Positions 31,901 through 45,811 of a stretch of 64,000 nt of DNA are shown here, piece after piece. Under the pieces are notes generated by a model. That model did not search any database. It was not told the origin of the DNA and saw nothing but the letters and a program-made list of their open reading frames with translations. Where the stretch lies: contig CAJNOP010000004.1 of the NCBI GenBank assembly GCA_905250075.1, positions 2,656,621 to 2,720,620 of the forward strand, written 5' to 3'. The stretch's first letter is position 1. Every line of letters starts with the position of its first letter. Made by a program: the position numbers and the translations under genes. The DNA comes from Rotaria sp. Silwood1 (taxonomy: Eukaryota > Rotifera > Eurotatoria > Philodinida > Philodinidae).

Positions 31901-34900
31901 GACTTTATTGATATATCACCTCCGATCATGTATAATAGATATTTCACGTATTTTACGACGGTGGAATTTGTTGCTACCGAGTCTATCATGATCTCTCGAA
32001 AGAGAAGCAGCCACACTTCCACTATATGGGAAAGTCAGAAAATATTTCTAGGAACAATCCACTTTGATGTGAAGTGGAAGAAAAGATAGTTTTTTTTTAC
32101 CTATAATATAAGATCTTCCCATTTCTAGAGAACGCTCAAAGCTTTTTTTGATAAGGCTGAGCTTTCTTCAGCCATCTCCTGATTTCACCATTACTTTTAC
32201 TCCTATATTTCAACGCTCCTTTCAAATCATGTATCATAAAATTGTGAATATGAAATACTTCTTTTTTTTCTATTTTGAGATGTTGAAGCTAAGCTTCAAA
32301 GAAACTTAAGTCAAAGTGTTTCATGTTTAACATCAGCTGCTGATTCAGATTTTCCATCATTAGTTGAAGAATATCATCAACTAACTCGTATTGTTATGCG
32401 GCATGAATGCGAAAAGGCAAAAGAAGCAGTAAGTGATTTTTATAAATTATAAAGTTAAGAATAAGAAAGAATTCATTTTTGTCTAGAATAGAAACAATGA
32501 ATCAAATGGTGTAGTTATTAATTGGAATGGATTATTACGTGATTTATCTTATAGTGTTCTGACACAATTTCGTGTTTTATACAATATTTCAGTTCTATCA
32601 AAAACATTTATGTAAGTATTGAATAATAAAGAAGTCAAATTAATGATATTATCTTTGTAAATCAATAGACACTTACTTGCTGTTATGGAACTTCGATGTT
32701 CCGATGACGATTCATTGCTTATAAGTCAAAGTGTTATTCAAAAGTTTTTGAAAAGACTTATGGAACAAGTACGATTAAGACCTGATATTGATAACCTGGA
32801 TTTTACTGATTATGAAGTAAAATTGATATAATTGTTTTGTTGTTGTTGCTTAAAGTCAAAAACTCTTGTGCTTCATTTTAGAAAACAGTATTTGAAGGAA
32901 TTTTTTCTTTATTTATTGGTCACTATAAAAAACGTGTACATGATGATGCATCATGGTTTTTACCATCGAGAGAAAACTTATCAAGTATTCAAAATATATT
33001 CGAGTATGTGTCTATTAGATTTCAATGAAGCGCGATAACATCGAATCAATCTTATTATGTAGAAAACAAAAACTACAAAAATGATCAACATATAGAGTTT
33101 GTTTCCAAGAGAAGAAAAATTTCTACGATTTTATAAAACAAGAAAAAGGAAAATCTTCCATAAATATTTCGTTTATCAAGAAAAGAATATTTATACATAG
33201 TTAATGTTCAAATAGTCTAGTATTATCCTAATCGATTACAATTATCAATTTATTTTGATTAGAGATTGTATACTTCACTAATAAATCGAAATATCATGTT
33301 TTGCTCAAATATTTTTCTTGATAATAAATAGTAAGTATTCCTAGTTGATATATTTGCTGAAAAATTATAAGTCAATAGAATATTCAAATACTAAGTTTGT
33401 TTATATCTAACAAATATTTTCTTTTTGTATATCAAATTATGTTTTAAAAAGATAAATTTGTCTATTTTTATCAAGTATGAGAAATTTCAAGAAAATTCTT
33501 TTTCATAGAACAATAATTATATTTGAATTGTATAGATCTAAAAGAGAATATAGGTCTTATTTTTCTATAATATGACTCTTTTTCTAATAACTAATGAAAT
33601 AGATGATTTGTAAATAGATTAAACATATTAACTATTTCAATAATGAAATGTTTTTAGAGTAATTGATACTTTATTACAACTAAAAATCTCTTCAAATCAA
33701 GCAATAATAAAAACAATTCAAGAAACAATCAAAACTCGTTTACATACAGATATTAATGATTTATTCAGTGTTCATCAATTCGTATTTCAGGATATGAATG
33801 GTATACAATTCAATGTTGTTCAAAATTTTCTAGAATTTGTTACAAAATTAACTAGATCAACGTTAATTATAAAAGAATATCAGAAACTCTTTGCATCCTT
33901 CGATATAAATTATGTAGAAGCATGTTTTCTTGAACCCGAAAGTGCCGATGATCGTGTAAGATATTCTATAATATTGTCCATAGAATAAATCTATTTTACA
34001 TTTATTAGTTAACTGAAATAACAAGATGTCTATTACAAAATATGACGCAAAATTTTTTGACATGTGCAACACCAATGGTTGAAGAAACATCATCAATATA
34101 TGATCCAAATTTAATTCAAAGTTCAACTGTACTTTTAAATTTGTATGTATATTTACAAACAATCATCAGAGCACTTCGAGATACTTTTGAAAAACGGTAG
34201 ACTTGGTTTGCTTTTTATTTGCTTATTTGATTGTATGTTTTTTTTCTGTTGAAATAGAGATTGGCATACACATGAATTTAGATTGAAATTAACTAGATAT
34301 AATCAATGGTTTTCACCAATAATGCCACTTTTAATAGAAGGTGTTGTTGCACAGATTAGACAAATAATGCAAAGAGTAGTAGAAGATGATAACGTAAGAA
34401 CAAGTTACAATTAGTTTATATGAAAAGAAAAGTAAAGAGCGATTGTTTTTCAGGTTTTTCCTGATGAAGACGTTATTCGATCATCTATAGTAGCTACAAA
34501 GTCCTGTATAAGGGTATATTTTTCATCTGTTCTGTTATATTTGTATCAATTCAATTGATTTAGATTTGTCAAGAATGGGAATCAGTTGATTATCCTGATA
34601 TAAATATACGTTATGCAGCACTAATTAAACTAACAAATACAATATGTGAACAATGTCGACAGTATGCAAGAAATTTAGCACATAAATTATCAGAAAATGA
34701 ATCTTTTATTGATTTATATCGTACACGATCATATAATGTTGCAGAAAAAGTTCGTCGAAAAAGAACTTTATTTTCTTGTTTTTAGTTTTTAATTTATTTT
34801 CTTATTAATTTTAGTTTTGTGTAGTAGTTAATGATATTGACTATGTTAAACAAAAACTTCTTTCATCATTACCAAATTTATTGCATTTCTCGTCTGTTAT

Positions 34901-37413
34901 TGATAAAATGATTGAGAGCTATGAATTAACGGATTTTCAACAAACAAAAGTAACACTTGAACGTTTAATAGCAACAGCTGAAAATGAAATGAATAATGTC
35001 ATTGAACTTATATTTGATCATGTTGATACATTATTCTGTGCATCTTTAAAAGATAAAGTTTCCAAATACTATGAAGATGAAAAAAACGAAAACGTTGATG
35101 TAAGAAAACAAATAAATCAACAAATATTTATTTTTTTCGAATATAACTTTTAGCCTATGAAAGATATAAATCAATATATCGACCATGAAATTGTTGCTAA
35201 ATTAGATAAAAGTCTTAAAGTAACTCAATGTTCTCGTGTTGCTTGTGCCATACATATAAAAGCATTACAATGTTTAAGAGAATTATTGCCATTACAAGAA
35301 CCGCCTGACTTTTATGAGCGTGTTTTACGAACATTCAATCATTTGACTAAATACTTTGAAACTAAATACCGTGAAGAGCAGCATATACATAGTTCATCAC
35401 GTGAAGAGATTACAACATTCCGACGCACACTTGAACAATTTGCATCATCAACTGAACAACTACAACTACGTTATTTTCAAGATATAGCTGGAAAAGATTC
35501 CCCTGTAAATATGCTTTGAAAATTTTGTTGAAATTTTATTGAGGGGCCGCAGAATTCTCGCCAACCAGAATTCAGAATTTAAAAGTCCGATCGGTAAACA
35601 GTGGATTAGCTCAGTAAGATAAATTCTCACTAGTGAATAAACTACTAAGCATCCAACTCTAACCTGTCAACCCATCGAACAACAGATTTCTGCTAAGAAT
35701 TGAAAAATTACACCAGAATTTTGACAGAATTCTATTCCTAATAGCATAAGGTAAACAAGATTCGCAAAGGTCAACACACACTCCTAGCCACTGTCGAATT
35801 CTAGTGAAGAATGTAAAAATAGCAGCAGAATTTAAATAGAACTCTGTTACAACCAACAGAATAGAAACTCTCAATCGGCATACGAAAATCGTATATCTTC
35901 AATAGGAAAAGAAATTCTAGTGAAGAATTAAAAGTATCAGCAGAATTTAAACAGAATTTTGTTAGAATTAACTGAATACAAGCTTTCAATAGGCATACTA
36001 GAATGGTATATCTCGAATAGGAAAGAAAAATTCTAGTGAAGAATTTAAAAATATCAGCAGAATATAAATAGAATTCAGTTACGAGTAAGAGAAGACAAAC
36101 TTTGAGTATGCATACTAGAAGTGTATATCTCTAAGACGAAAGAAAAATTCTAATGATGAATTGAAAAAAATGAGCAGCACTTAAACAGAATTCTTTTAGG
36201 AGTAAGAGAAGATAAGCTTCGAATATGCATACTACAGGCGTATATGGTTCACAAAAAGAAAAATTCTAATGAAGAATTCTAACACAGCAGACCAGAATTT
36301 TAAAATCTAATGAACACCAACGCATATATACGTTATCTCTGATAACATAGAATTCCACAGGATTCAAACAGACCAGAACAGAATACGTTGTTTTTGATAA
36401 CATAGAGTTCTACAGTATTCTACAGATTTTTAAGCAGAATTGAATACGTTGTGTTATATGACAGAATTCTACCGAATTCTAGGCAGAATATAAACAGATC
36501 AGAAAAGAATTGTACTATCCTTTGATTGCCAGCTCGTGTAAAGTTTGTCTTGTGGAACATAGAATTCTATTGAGGAATAAGAAGATAAAAACAGAATTCT
36601 AGTATGTGATAGTCAACTTGTTTTATAAAAAATACATAAGTTCACAGAATTCTGAATTCTGCTTGGTAAGCATTCTGCAACTGCCGACATCCTCTTTTAT
36701 GTTTCTTTATTTTGAAGTTTCGATGCTTACCAAATAATGGTGTAATTTTTTTTCGTGCTGCATATGAAATCGTCAATGATCTTATATCTATTCATGTTCT
36801 AAGTATGTTGGTTTGTTTCATTTTTAAAATCAATCAATATACACCTATATGTTTTCTCTATACAGTTCTTTCTTGTCGAGATTTACCGAAAATGGATTAT
36901 TTTGGTACAGCTGATCCATATGTTATCCTTGAACTATTACCATCGACACTTTATCCAGAACGTCCAGAAGAAAATAAAACAAGTACAATGAGACGAACAC
37001 GTGATCCAGAATTTAATCAGTTATTTAAATGGTAGAGTTGCTTTTTTAGCTGAATAATTTTTCATTGGCAACGAAATTTTTTCTCTTTGTTTTTTTTCTC
37101 TAAAGGTATCGTCTTCCAATGCATATTATACGTACACCAGGTGCTGTTTTGCGTCTTAGTGTTTGGGATAGAGATCTGGTAACAGAGGATGATTTTATTG
37201 GTGAATGTTTTATACCATTAATTAGTATTGAATCATTAGAAAATCATGTATCAATACGTGACATTCCTGTATCAGAAGTACGTTTGAGAAGACAAAATAA
37301 AAATGCTCAACCAAGAGTATATGAAGTAAGATTTTATTGTTTTTGTATTGATTTCTTTTATATTTACTGTGCTTGTTTTAGTTAATTCGAAATCGTGCAA
37401 AAATTGATCGAGA
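25955..37413 (+). CDS. UNC13 family protein, Munc13-4/BAIAP3 type (copy 2), 3' end lost in an assembly gap
   Basis: Paralogue of the gene at 10597-17906. Exons: 25955-26053, 26114-26173, 26244-26310, 26377-26439, 29171-29363, 29483-29575, 29628-29709, 29962-30081, 30316-30502, 32280-32428, 32487-32611, 32669-32816, 32882-33003, 33658-33955, 34009-34196, 34258-34393, 34454-34513, 34564-34749, 34815-35099, 35154-35504, 36718-36802, 36866-37031, 37106-37325 and 37382 to the gap. All phases join, with no in-frame stop, for about 1,170 residues. Exon 4 is shorter than in copy 1 because a new GTAAGT donor removes the Ser-rich loop. In C2A, SDPYC is RDLYC, FDSD is LNSD and DDFLG is NDLLG, so calcium binding there is probably weakened. 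C2B keeps DYFGTADPYV and VWDRD...DDFIGE. The start codon is unresolved. Retention of the frame suggests function. Confidence 0.82.
27450..27750. repeat. Imperfect foldback repeat
   Basis: About 60 bp at 27519-27580 (GACTAATAAATTGTGAATG... to ...ATACGAATA) is the approximate reverse complement of 27620-27680. Weaker matching continues outward, for example CCATGGTC on the left against GACCATGAATC on the right. No coding sequence; family unknown. Confidence 0.45.
28040..28897. mobile_element. Non-autonomous element with long terminal inverted repeats (copy A)
   Basis: Imperfect inverted arms of about 190 bp. The left arm contains CACTGCCAAACTAAC and later ACACAGTTTTGGCTTG; the right arm has the complements (GTTAGTTTGGCAATGAG, CAAACCAAAACTGTG). 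Outer ends share ACAATGAAA. A relative lies in the TRPM intron at 42817-43852; the two also share interior sequence (GAAGAARCTGAA followed by GTCGATAA/GATCGATAA). No transposase is recognised. Confidence 0.6.
35797..36300. repeat. Minisatellite, unit about 116 bp, in an intron of UNC13 copy 2
   Basis: Units begin with AATTCTA(G/A)TGA(A/T)GAA at 35797, 35913, 36029, 36146 and 36262, a period of 116-117 bp. Each contains CAGCAGAAT.TAAA.AGAA, GCATAC.A and GTATAT. Flanking DNA on both sides (about 35550-35790 and 36300-36690) is also rich in AGAATTC words and looks like more diverged repeats. The array sits in intron 35505-36717, which is 58 bp in copy 1. Confidence 0.8.
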
Positions 37414-37513
37414 NNNNNNNNNNNNNNNNNNNNNNNNNNNNNNNNNNNNNNNNNNNNNNNNNNNNNNNNNNNNNNNNNNNNNNNNNNNNNNNNNNNNNNN
37501 NNNNNNNNNNNNN
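37414..37513. other. Assembly gap (100 N)
   Basis: Exactly 100 undetermined bases, the usual placeholder for a gap of unknown size. It removes the final exon of UNC13 copy 2. The sequence after the gap does not resemble the 3' end of copy 1. Confidence 0.99.
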
Positions 37514-40464
37514 GGCAAAATTTCAGGTCAAAATTCTGCAATTCCATGTTTTTATATATGCCTTGCCATAGGCCGAAAATTCAGTAAAACGGTCATAACT
37601 CAAGAAAGACAACGTATGGGGATGAAATCTTTTAGAGTTCTTCTAGTCTCATCGAGTTCTACTTATGGACAAAATATGAACCCGATCGGCGATTAACACT
37701 TGGGATAGTTCCCTCGTCAGACTACAGATATTTTGACCTTAGGAATTTTTCAGTTTGTGTCCAAAGGCATGTAAAAACAAGAAACAAATTTGATTTGGGT
37801 CTGACTTTACAAGGTACTTTCGTTTTGGGTCTTGGTTGCTCTCATTAATCTCGATAATAGCCGTATTTGTATGTAGATTTAGTGCAGTGCATAGAAATCA
37901 GCAAAACACTATCATTATAGTGTAATCTAACTCATGCTGCTTAGCATTATATCATTTTATTGAGAGTTATGCCATCTTACTGAGTAAAACCTACTAATTG
38001 TGATTTGATCTAACTATATCCTGCAGAGCACTGCATAGTGTACCAAATACTCGTAGAAGTACAGCTTTTGATGAATATTGACTAAGGGAACTTTGGCTTG
38101 GACCGATGATTCAAGTCAAAAGTCAATTGTTTGTTCATTTTCTATGTCAAAATCTTGACAAAAAATAGTAAGAAGTTTGTGTCCGAGTTCAAGCACAATC
38201 ATTGTTGTTTGATTACTGTTATGATAAGTGCAACATAATAAGAAAAAAATCAACGCTCAAAAAGTTTTTTTTTCTTTCTGTAATTACTTGCCATGGCATT
38301 TAGTTCTTACTTTAAAAAGATGACTGATTTTTGTATTTTCCTTCGTCAGATGTGACAGTTCATAATTCTCCAGTGGTATTTCTCTTTGCTGTTATACTTT
38401 TGGAAATATCTGATGTGCTTCTTTTCAGTATACATGTTGTTTTATTCAGAGAGGCAAAATGTTCTTGTTTTTTCTTATTTTATATTTAGTTATAGTTTTA
38501 AGAATAAAAATTATTCAAGATCAATTATATGATTCATTGTATGATCAATTTCGTTTTGTATTAGAAGCTATAAATTTTCAAAGAAAAATTTCTGAATATC
38601 TTTATTTTATGCCTGCATATGTTCCTTCTATTAGTAAAGACTATGCATTTTATCATAGGTCATGAACGATGATATTAAAATTATGTATTAAGTGACCACA
38701 TTTTTATTTGAGTTTTTGAATTTGAGTTTTGTAATATGGAAATAGAGTTTGATGAAAAACTAACGATTTACTTATCTTGAAATAATCGATAATTCAAATG
38801 ATGAGCAAGATCAAACGAATAAATATCGACGTTTTATGAATCGAAGAATATTTCTTTCTTTTTTATTTTTATTTTTGTTAGTTACTGATTCAAATGAGTA
38901 GTAAATGTGCGCACATGGCTGGTGATTTTTGACGTGATCTATTGAAATAAGTTGAAGAACAGACAAAAATCAGAATTTTATGTTGTAGTTATTTTTTTAT
39001 ATTCTTTACATATAGTTTGTGTGTTTTGTTAATAACATAAAAACAAGTATAATGAGAAAAAGCGAACCTCTAATACTGAAGATTTTCATCGAGGTGCTTG
39101 AAACATTTTAAAAGATTCAAATGTCTATCTAGTCGTTTCCATATTGCATTGAGTACTGCTAAGAATCATGGTGACTTTGATAAAAATTTAGAATGATTGA
39201 TGCTTGTTACCATAAAGAAGTTACTGCATAGCCCATGTTATTATACGGTATAGACATTTACCATGACCTGATTATAAAATAGTACTTTGATAACTTTTCA
39301 TATTCTAGATGTATTTTCAAAACGTCCATTCTTCGTATGTTTCTTTAAATGAACCATGCGCCATGATAGAAAAACAAAAACATACACATTTAACAAACTT
39401 ATTTTCGTTTTTCATGATTTGATTCGTACGTTTCTTTATCATAGAAAAAAAAAAAGAGTTCTGCTCTCTCTATCATAATTCAATATAATTGCGATCGAAA
39501 CCACTCTCACTCATGTATTTGACCCTGTCTGATCCAACGTTTTCAGATCCGATTTATTGAATGTTGCTGAGATCTGGATTCGGACTCAACGATCTCTATC
39601 ACGCATCCATTATTGAGTTCCACTTTCGTATTCTACTGAATATTTGGTACTCATGTAATTTATTGATAAATTTTTGACTGTCTGAGAAAATTTCTTTCCA
39701 ATTTATACGAGAGATATTTATATTCAGTTAGTTAGGAGTTTCACAGCAACAAGAGTTTTAAAATTCCAGCTACTTTGTTGATTCAAAAAAAAATTAAGCA
39801 AAAAACTTGAATAAGTCATTAATAACATACTATATTGGCTAGTAGTTGATAATAATTACGCTACTATGCACAACTTGATATCAATTCAGAAGGATGACAT
39901 GTTTGATAATAACAAAGTTTCTTTTTGAAAAATTATCAAATTTTTTTGTAATATAATCGAATCAACATAGTTAAATAAGAAATAAATTCATTCTATCACT
40001 TTAGTTTACATATCTATTATTACACTTATGTGTTGTCAAATACGATGTATATAAAAAAAATTCTTAAGAATTTTTTTTTGTTTTCTTTCAACACTAACGA
40101 AAAAATGCGTAAAAGAACATTTTATCGAACGATAAGCTCAGCTTTCACAATGTATGTAAATGACAACCGAACTGGTTGCCATAACATCATGGTTATATTT
40201 ACTTCATTTCATGCAAAAGAGAATAGTGTTAGCCATCGAATAGCAAACAACTATGTTCTTTTCTTTCAGATTTTTTTTACTAAGAGAAAAAAGAATTTTT
40301 TTAAATATAATATACACTGAATGGCAACATCATTTCTTTATGTCAATCTTCTGTACGTATTTTCTTTGCTTCTTTTGAATTAAAGTTATTTTCAATTTTT
40401 TTTTGTATTCCAGCAATTGAAACAAAAAACAAATATACATGAATTGATGAAGCATAATTAAAGA
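37514..40464. other. Intergenic region upstream of the TRPM gene
   Basis: No gene is recognised. A 68-codon open stretch at 38459-38665 starts with a hydrophobic segment, but has no neighbouring exon or recognisable similarity. The TRPM 5'-UTR probably begins at an exon starting near 40414 (acceptor TTCCAG), with an in-frame TAA before the ATG. Confidence 0.6.
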
Positions 40465-43400
40465 ATGGATGATAAAATTACTCAAGGACTGCAAAATGTT
40501 CAAACGGTAATTGATAGACAAGAGATAATAAAAACATCATATGATCTTTTTTAAACATTTTAGGCTATTGAAAACTTGAAAATTTGTCAATATGATCCGT
40601 GAGTTTACATTTATTTTCATTAATAAAAAATAAACTCAATATGTTTTTTCTTCTAGACCGTATACAATAACTCGAAACTATGGTTTTATGAAATTTGATG
40701 AAAATAAACTTGATGCTACTTCACGTCCTTCAGAATATATACGATTAAGTCTTGAAACCAGTGCTGAAACAGTTGTGAAATTTATGCAACAAGGTTGGCG
40801 TTTACCAAAACCTGACTTAATTATATCTGTAACTGGTGGAGCAAAAAATTTCGATATGTCAACACGTCTTAAAAAAATTTTTCAAAGTGGTCTAGTTTCA
40901 GCTGCAATTACTACAAGTAATATATTTTGATTTTAATATTAATAATTAATACTTAGAATTTTTATTGAATAGATGCATGGCTGATTACAGCTGGAACAAA
41001 TGCTGGTGTTGTTAAAGAAGTTGGTGAAGCTCTTAATAATTATCGTTATAAAAATCGAAAACATGGACTTAATATACCAACTATTGGCATAGCTAGCTGG
41101 GGTTATACAGCAGGAAATGATCAACTTGACAGTCAATCTACGAATAATTCTGTAAATCTGAGTAATACAAGAGGAACACGTTCATTCACTAAACATCATC
41201 AAAATCAAGCAACACATTCTATTCGTATGGTTAGTCGAAAAACTTGTTAAAAAAAAAATTCGTTTTTGTTTTTCGAATTAAATTTAGGATATGGGTGAGC
41301 AAGATGGTGTTCGAACTTATATTGTCAAAGAAAAACGTGAGAAACGATGTGATTTAGAACCAAATCATACACATTTTTTGTTATTCGACGATGGAGAGTC
41401 AAAGGCTGATAGTGTCCTTCCATTACGAGCAGAAATCGAAAAATACTCTTGCATTACCAATATTGAAAATGCTACAGAAGAAGCAGTAGAATCACTTATA
41501 CCTATTGTTATGGTTTTGGTTGAAGGTGGTCCATCATCGATTCGAACAATTTGTAAAGCACTTGAGTCGAATACCCCACTTGTAGTTATCAAAGTATAGA
41601 AAAAAATTGAATAATCTAAAAAAGAAAGAATGCTTAGATTTGTTTTAAAGGATTCAGGTCGTGCTGCTGATCTTGTTGCTGAATTACATGCTTATTATTC
41701 CGATAATGAAGGTGGCGGTGGTGCTAGGCACCTTGCACGACCACAAACGGGTTTTGCTAAAGGTGGCTCAAAAGAAACAGACATTAATGCAATGTAAGCT
41801 TTCTTATGATGAAATTTTTTATATAATAATTGTCTCTATTAATTAATCAAGTTTGGCTAAAGCACGAACTGATATATCAGGACTTGAAAAAGTTGAAGAT
41901 GATTTATGTCGAATATTAAATGAACGTAAAAAACTTGTAACAATTTTTACATTTGATAGTAAACGATATCGTGGGAATCTTGAAGATGCTATTCTAGAAA
42001 CATTATTTAATAGTAAATATTCTTGATTGAGAATTTCTATCAAAACAAAATTCTTTGTTTTTATTATATAGCTGCAAAGTTTTCCGGTGATTATAATGAA
42101 CAACATCGTCGAGCAACAGAACTTAAATTAGCTATAGTAATTTAAAAAAGACAATCGATTAAAAGGATTTTTCATTTTATATTTATTTAGGCATGGCATA
42201 AATTTGATTATGCTCATAAATATCTTCTTACTGATACGACTATATCGAAATGGAAAGTAAGTTGTTGGTTTTTTTTTTTTTATTATACTTTTATATTTGT
42301 ATTAAATAAAAGGAAGATGATCTTCGTCGTGCTCTTGTCGATGCACTTCGTCGTGGTCATGTTGATTTTGTTGAATTACTTATTGAATTTGGTACATCAC
42401 TTGAAAAATTAACAAATGGAGATCTTAAACATCTTTATACAACAGAGTTGGTATGTTGATATAAAAATCAAAAGTTAATTTATTTTACAAAGGTTAGTTT
42501 CTTTTGTGTTAGATTAGTAATCGATTACCACTTAAAGGTAAAAGAAAAGATGGTATATGGACAAGAGAGCAGTTTTTTACAGATTATTTTCATTCAAGCA
42601 TAGTAAGAACAAACTTAATCTATTGCTTATTACATATGAAATATTGTTCTAGTATAATGAAAACAAGGATAAAAATTTAACACAATCAAAAGATGATCAA
42701 CCATTAGGCAAAAGTGCTCCACAAGAATTATTTTTATGGGCTGTTTTTCTTGATCGATTTGAACTTGCAACATATCTTTGTTCGAAAACTCGGGTAGGAT
42801 ATAAAATAAATAAACGATATCTTATAATAGAATCGATTGTACTGATGGTACTCAAGAGGATTGACTATATGCAGGTTTAATGATTACTTTCACTGCCAAA
42901 CTAACGAATTAAAAGTGTAAACTACTTATGAAGAGCCTCGAATGAACTATTCGATTTTGTGAGGTATTCAGAATTCCGGAATAGAAACATGATAATATGA
43001 AAATCATTCACATTTATACTTTTACACAATCAGCTGACTTTTCATGCAGTATGTTACCAGTGAGGAAAAACAGCAGAGACTTGAGCGTTGAAGTTTCATG
43101 GAATTTAGGAATCTACTATTTCTCTTTCGTTTTTCAACATTTTTCTCAAATTTATCAACCACATTGAAGGCAATCAAGATTCAGCTTTGTTCGAAAAGTT
43201 AAGGAATACTGAGAACTAGGAAAAATATTGCTATCCATTTACCGATATCTGTCAGGTATCAATACTTTTGATTTTATTTCATATGAAATCAACAAATTGT
43301 GTAAAATAATATTACAATACATTTACTTCAGATGGAAATGAAGATATTCAATCAACTGATAATAAAACAGATGATTTTCGCACTAATCACACAACAAGAG

Positions 43401-45776
43401 AGTTTGCTTCTGAATTAATATAATATATATTGTGGAATATTATTTTATGTAAACTTATTTTCATATGAAATCAGATTGAAAGTACTGATAAGTTACTGAT
43501 TTTGGTAAATGATTACCAATATTTTTCTTAGTTCGAAATAAGTAAATTTTCCGAAGAAACTGAATTTAAACTGATTCTCATATGGTCGATAAACTTCAGC
43601 AAAACTCAGGAAACGCACTACCTGAAAAGCCTGATCATAGCTGTAAAAATATGGATATGAACGGTTTTCATATCAACATGTTTCTATATCAAAACTATGA
43701 ATACATGAAAAATCAAATATCTCACTCGAGGTTTATCATGATCAACGTACATTTGAAATTCATTAGTGTGATAGTGAGAATAATCATTTGATCTATATAT
43801 AATCAATCTTCTTGAATATCAATACAATACGTTTCATTGTATGATAAGATATTCTTTGCAGAACCCAACAATAGCACCATTATTTGGTACACATATCTAT
43901 CGGCGTGCAGCAAGATTAACAGTTGATTCAGATATACAGCAGCAATATGAAGAACATGCCGCGTAATTTCAATATTTTTCATCGATTATAATATTTATTT
44001 ATTTTTCTTTCCTTCTAGCCAATTTGATATTCATGCTATGTCAATTATTGATCGATGCTTTGATAGTGATGAAAATTTTGCTGTTGATCTTCTAAAACAT
44101 TCTGCTGTTGCATTTAATGATACTGATCGATTACTGTTAGCTCGAAAAGCTGATTGCAGATCATTTCTTGCATCAAAATGTGTTCAAAGATATCTTGATA
44201 ATGAATGGTAATATTTTAGTTTTTTTCTTTCATAAAGCAAACTTAAGAAAACAACATTAAATTTATAGGTTTGGACATATAAATTACAAACGAAGGGCTA
44301 TTAATTTTCGAGTAAATATTTAAAAAAAAAAGACTAAATGAAGCATTAAATAAATTTTACTTTTTTAGGTTTTTCTTTGTTCATTATTTCTTCCTTTAAT
44401 TCCAATATTTTGTACTTTTCTACCATATGTAGAAAAACATAAAAATGTTAGTAAAAAAATTCTCAAAAGAATTTATGAATATATTGAAAAGTTTATTAAA
44501 AGATTGTTTCAAGTACTCAAGATCGTTCACGAGGTAGTCAATCGACTATGATGAATAACGATATTGAGTAAGAAAACTAAGGATTATGATATTGAAATTT
44601 GTGTTCATTTTTTGTTATAAGACATATTCAACATAAAAGAAAAAAGAATGTTCCATGGACAGATAGAATAAGCTATTTCTATCAAGCACCAATAGTACGA
44701 TTTTATTATTATACGGTAAAAATGATGTCTATGATTTAAAAAATATTCGTGATTATTTGTCTTTATTTTCGGTTAGATATTCTTCATTATATTTTTGCTT
44801 TTATTCAGTTTTGTTCTTCTTGTTGATTATTTTCCATTAAATATCTATGGTGAACGTCGATCTGGTTTTCAAAATTTAAAATTATCAGCAACTGAAATAA
44901 TTCTTCATATTTGTATATGGAGCTTAATTGCAGAAGAAATTCGTCAAGTAATATTCATTTATATTTTATTAATGAATGAAATCATTTATTATTTTTAGTT
45001 TTTCTTTGTGAGTATTACAAGAGAATATTTTGGAGAAATATGGAATATTATTGATATTCTTGCAATTATTACATATATTATTGGTTTTATTACACGATTT
45101 ATTGTTCGTGAATCACTTTTTGTTGTATCAAAGTAAATTTTTTTGATAACATATTTTCTTTTATATTATGACATATATTTATTTTGAAACTATTTTTTAG
45201 AATATTCTTATGTCTTGATTTCATACTTTGGTTTGTTCGTACATTACATCTATTTGCTGCTTTTGAAAAATTAGGACCGAAATTAATTATGATTTTTAAT
45301 ACGGTCAGTCAATTATATTTTGTTCTAATGTAATCAATCTTTTCATATTTTTTTTATTAATAGATGAAAGATCTGTTATTTTTTGTTTGTTTTATTCTAA
45401 TATTCTTATTAGCATTTTCAATAACATCATGGTCATTAATTACTACAGATAATCAAGTATTTTGGTATTATGGTAGTGATGGGTCATTAACTAATGTGAC
45501 AGTGGCAGGTGGAGGAAGTGGTTTATGGACATGGCAATTATTACGTGATGTTACAAATTATGGTGTTTGGAAAGTTTTTGGACAAGTTGATCCAATTGGT
45601 ACAGATATTTATAGTTTAAATTTTTTCATTATAGTATTGTTCTTTTCCTTCTTTTTTAGATGGTACAAATGCATATTCTGTTATAGCTTTTGTCTTGGCT
45701 ATACTATTTGTTGCTATTGCTAATGTACTTCTTCTAAATGTCCTTGTTGCTTTATTTAAGTATGAAAATAAATTGA

Positions 45777-45811
<35 letters not shown>

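Larger units (their letters stand above)
20816..37413. repeat. Tandem segmental duplication, downstream copy (TRIT1 pseudogene + UNC13-like copy 2)
   Basis: Counterpart of 5380-17660 in the same orientation. It is longer because of insertions in introns: about 2.1 kb in pseudogene intron 1, about 2.7 kb after UNC13 exon 4, about 0.45 kb in the long UNC13 intron, and about 1.1 kb of minisatellite DNA. It lacks both TRIT1 intron foldback repeats and the TRIT1 exon next to them. Confidence 0.9.

Noticed and set aside
38459..38665. Possible small membrane protein (68 codons)
   Set aside because: One hydrophobic segment only, no neighbouring exons or similarity; such frames are expected in AT-rich DNA.
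45781..45808. (TA)n tract inside a TRPM intron
   Set aside because: An ordinary microsatellite within a short intron; nothing beyond that can be supported.
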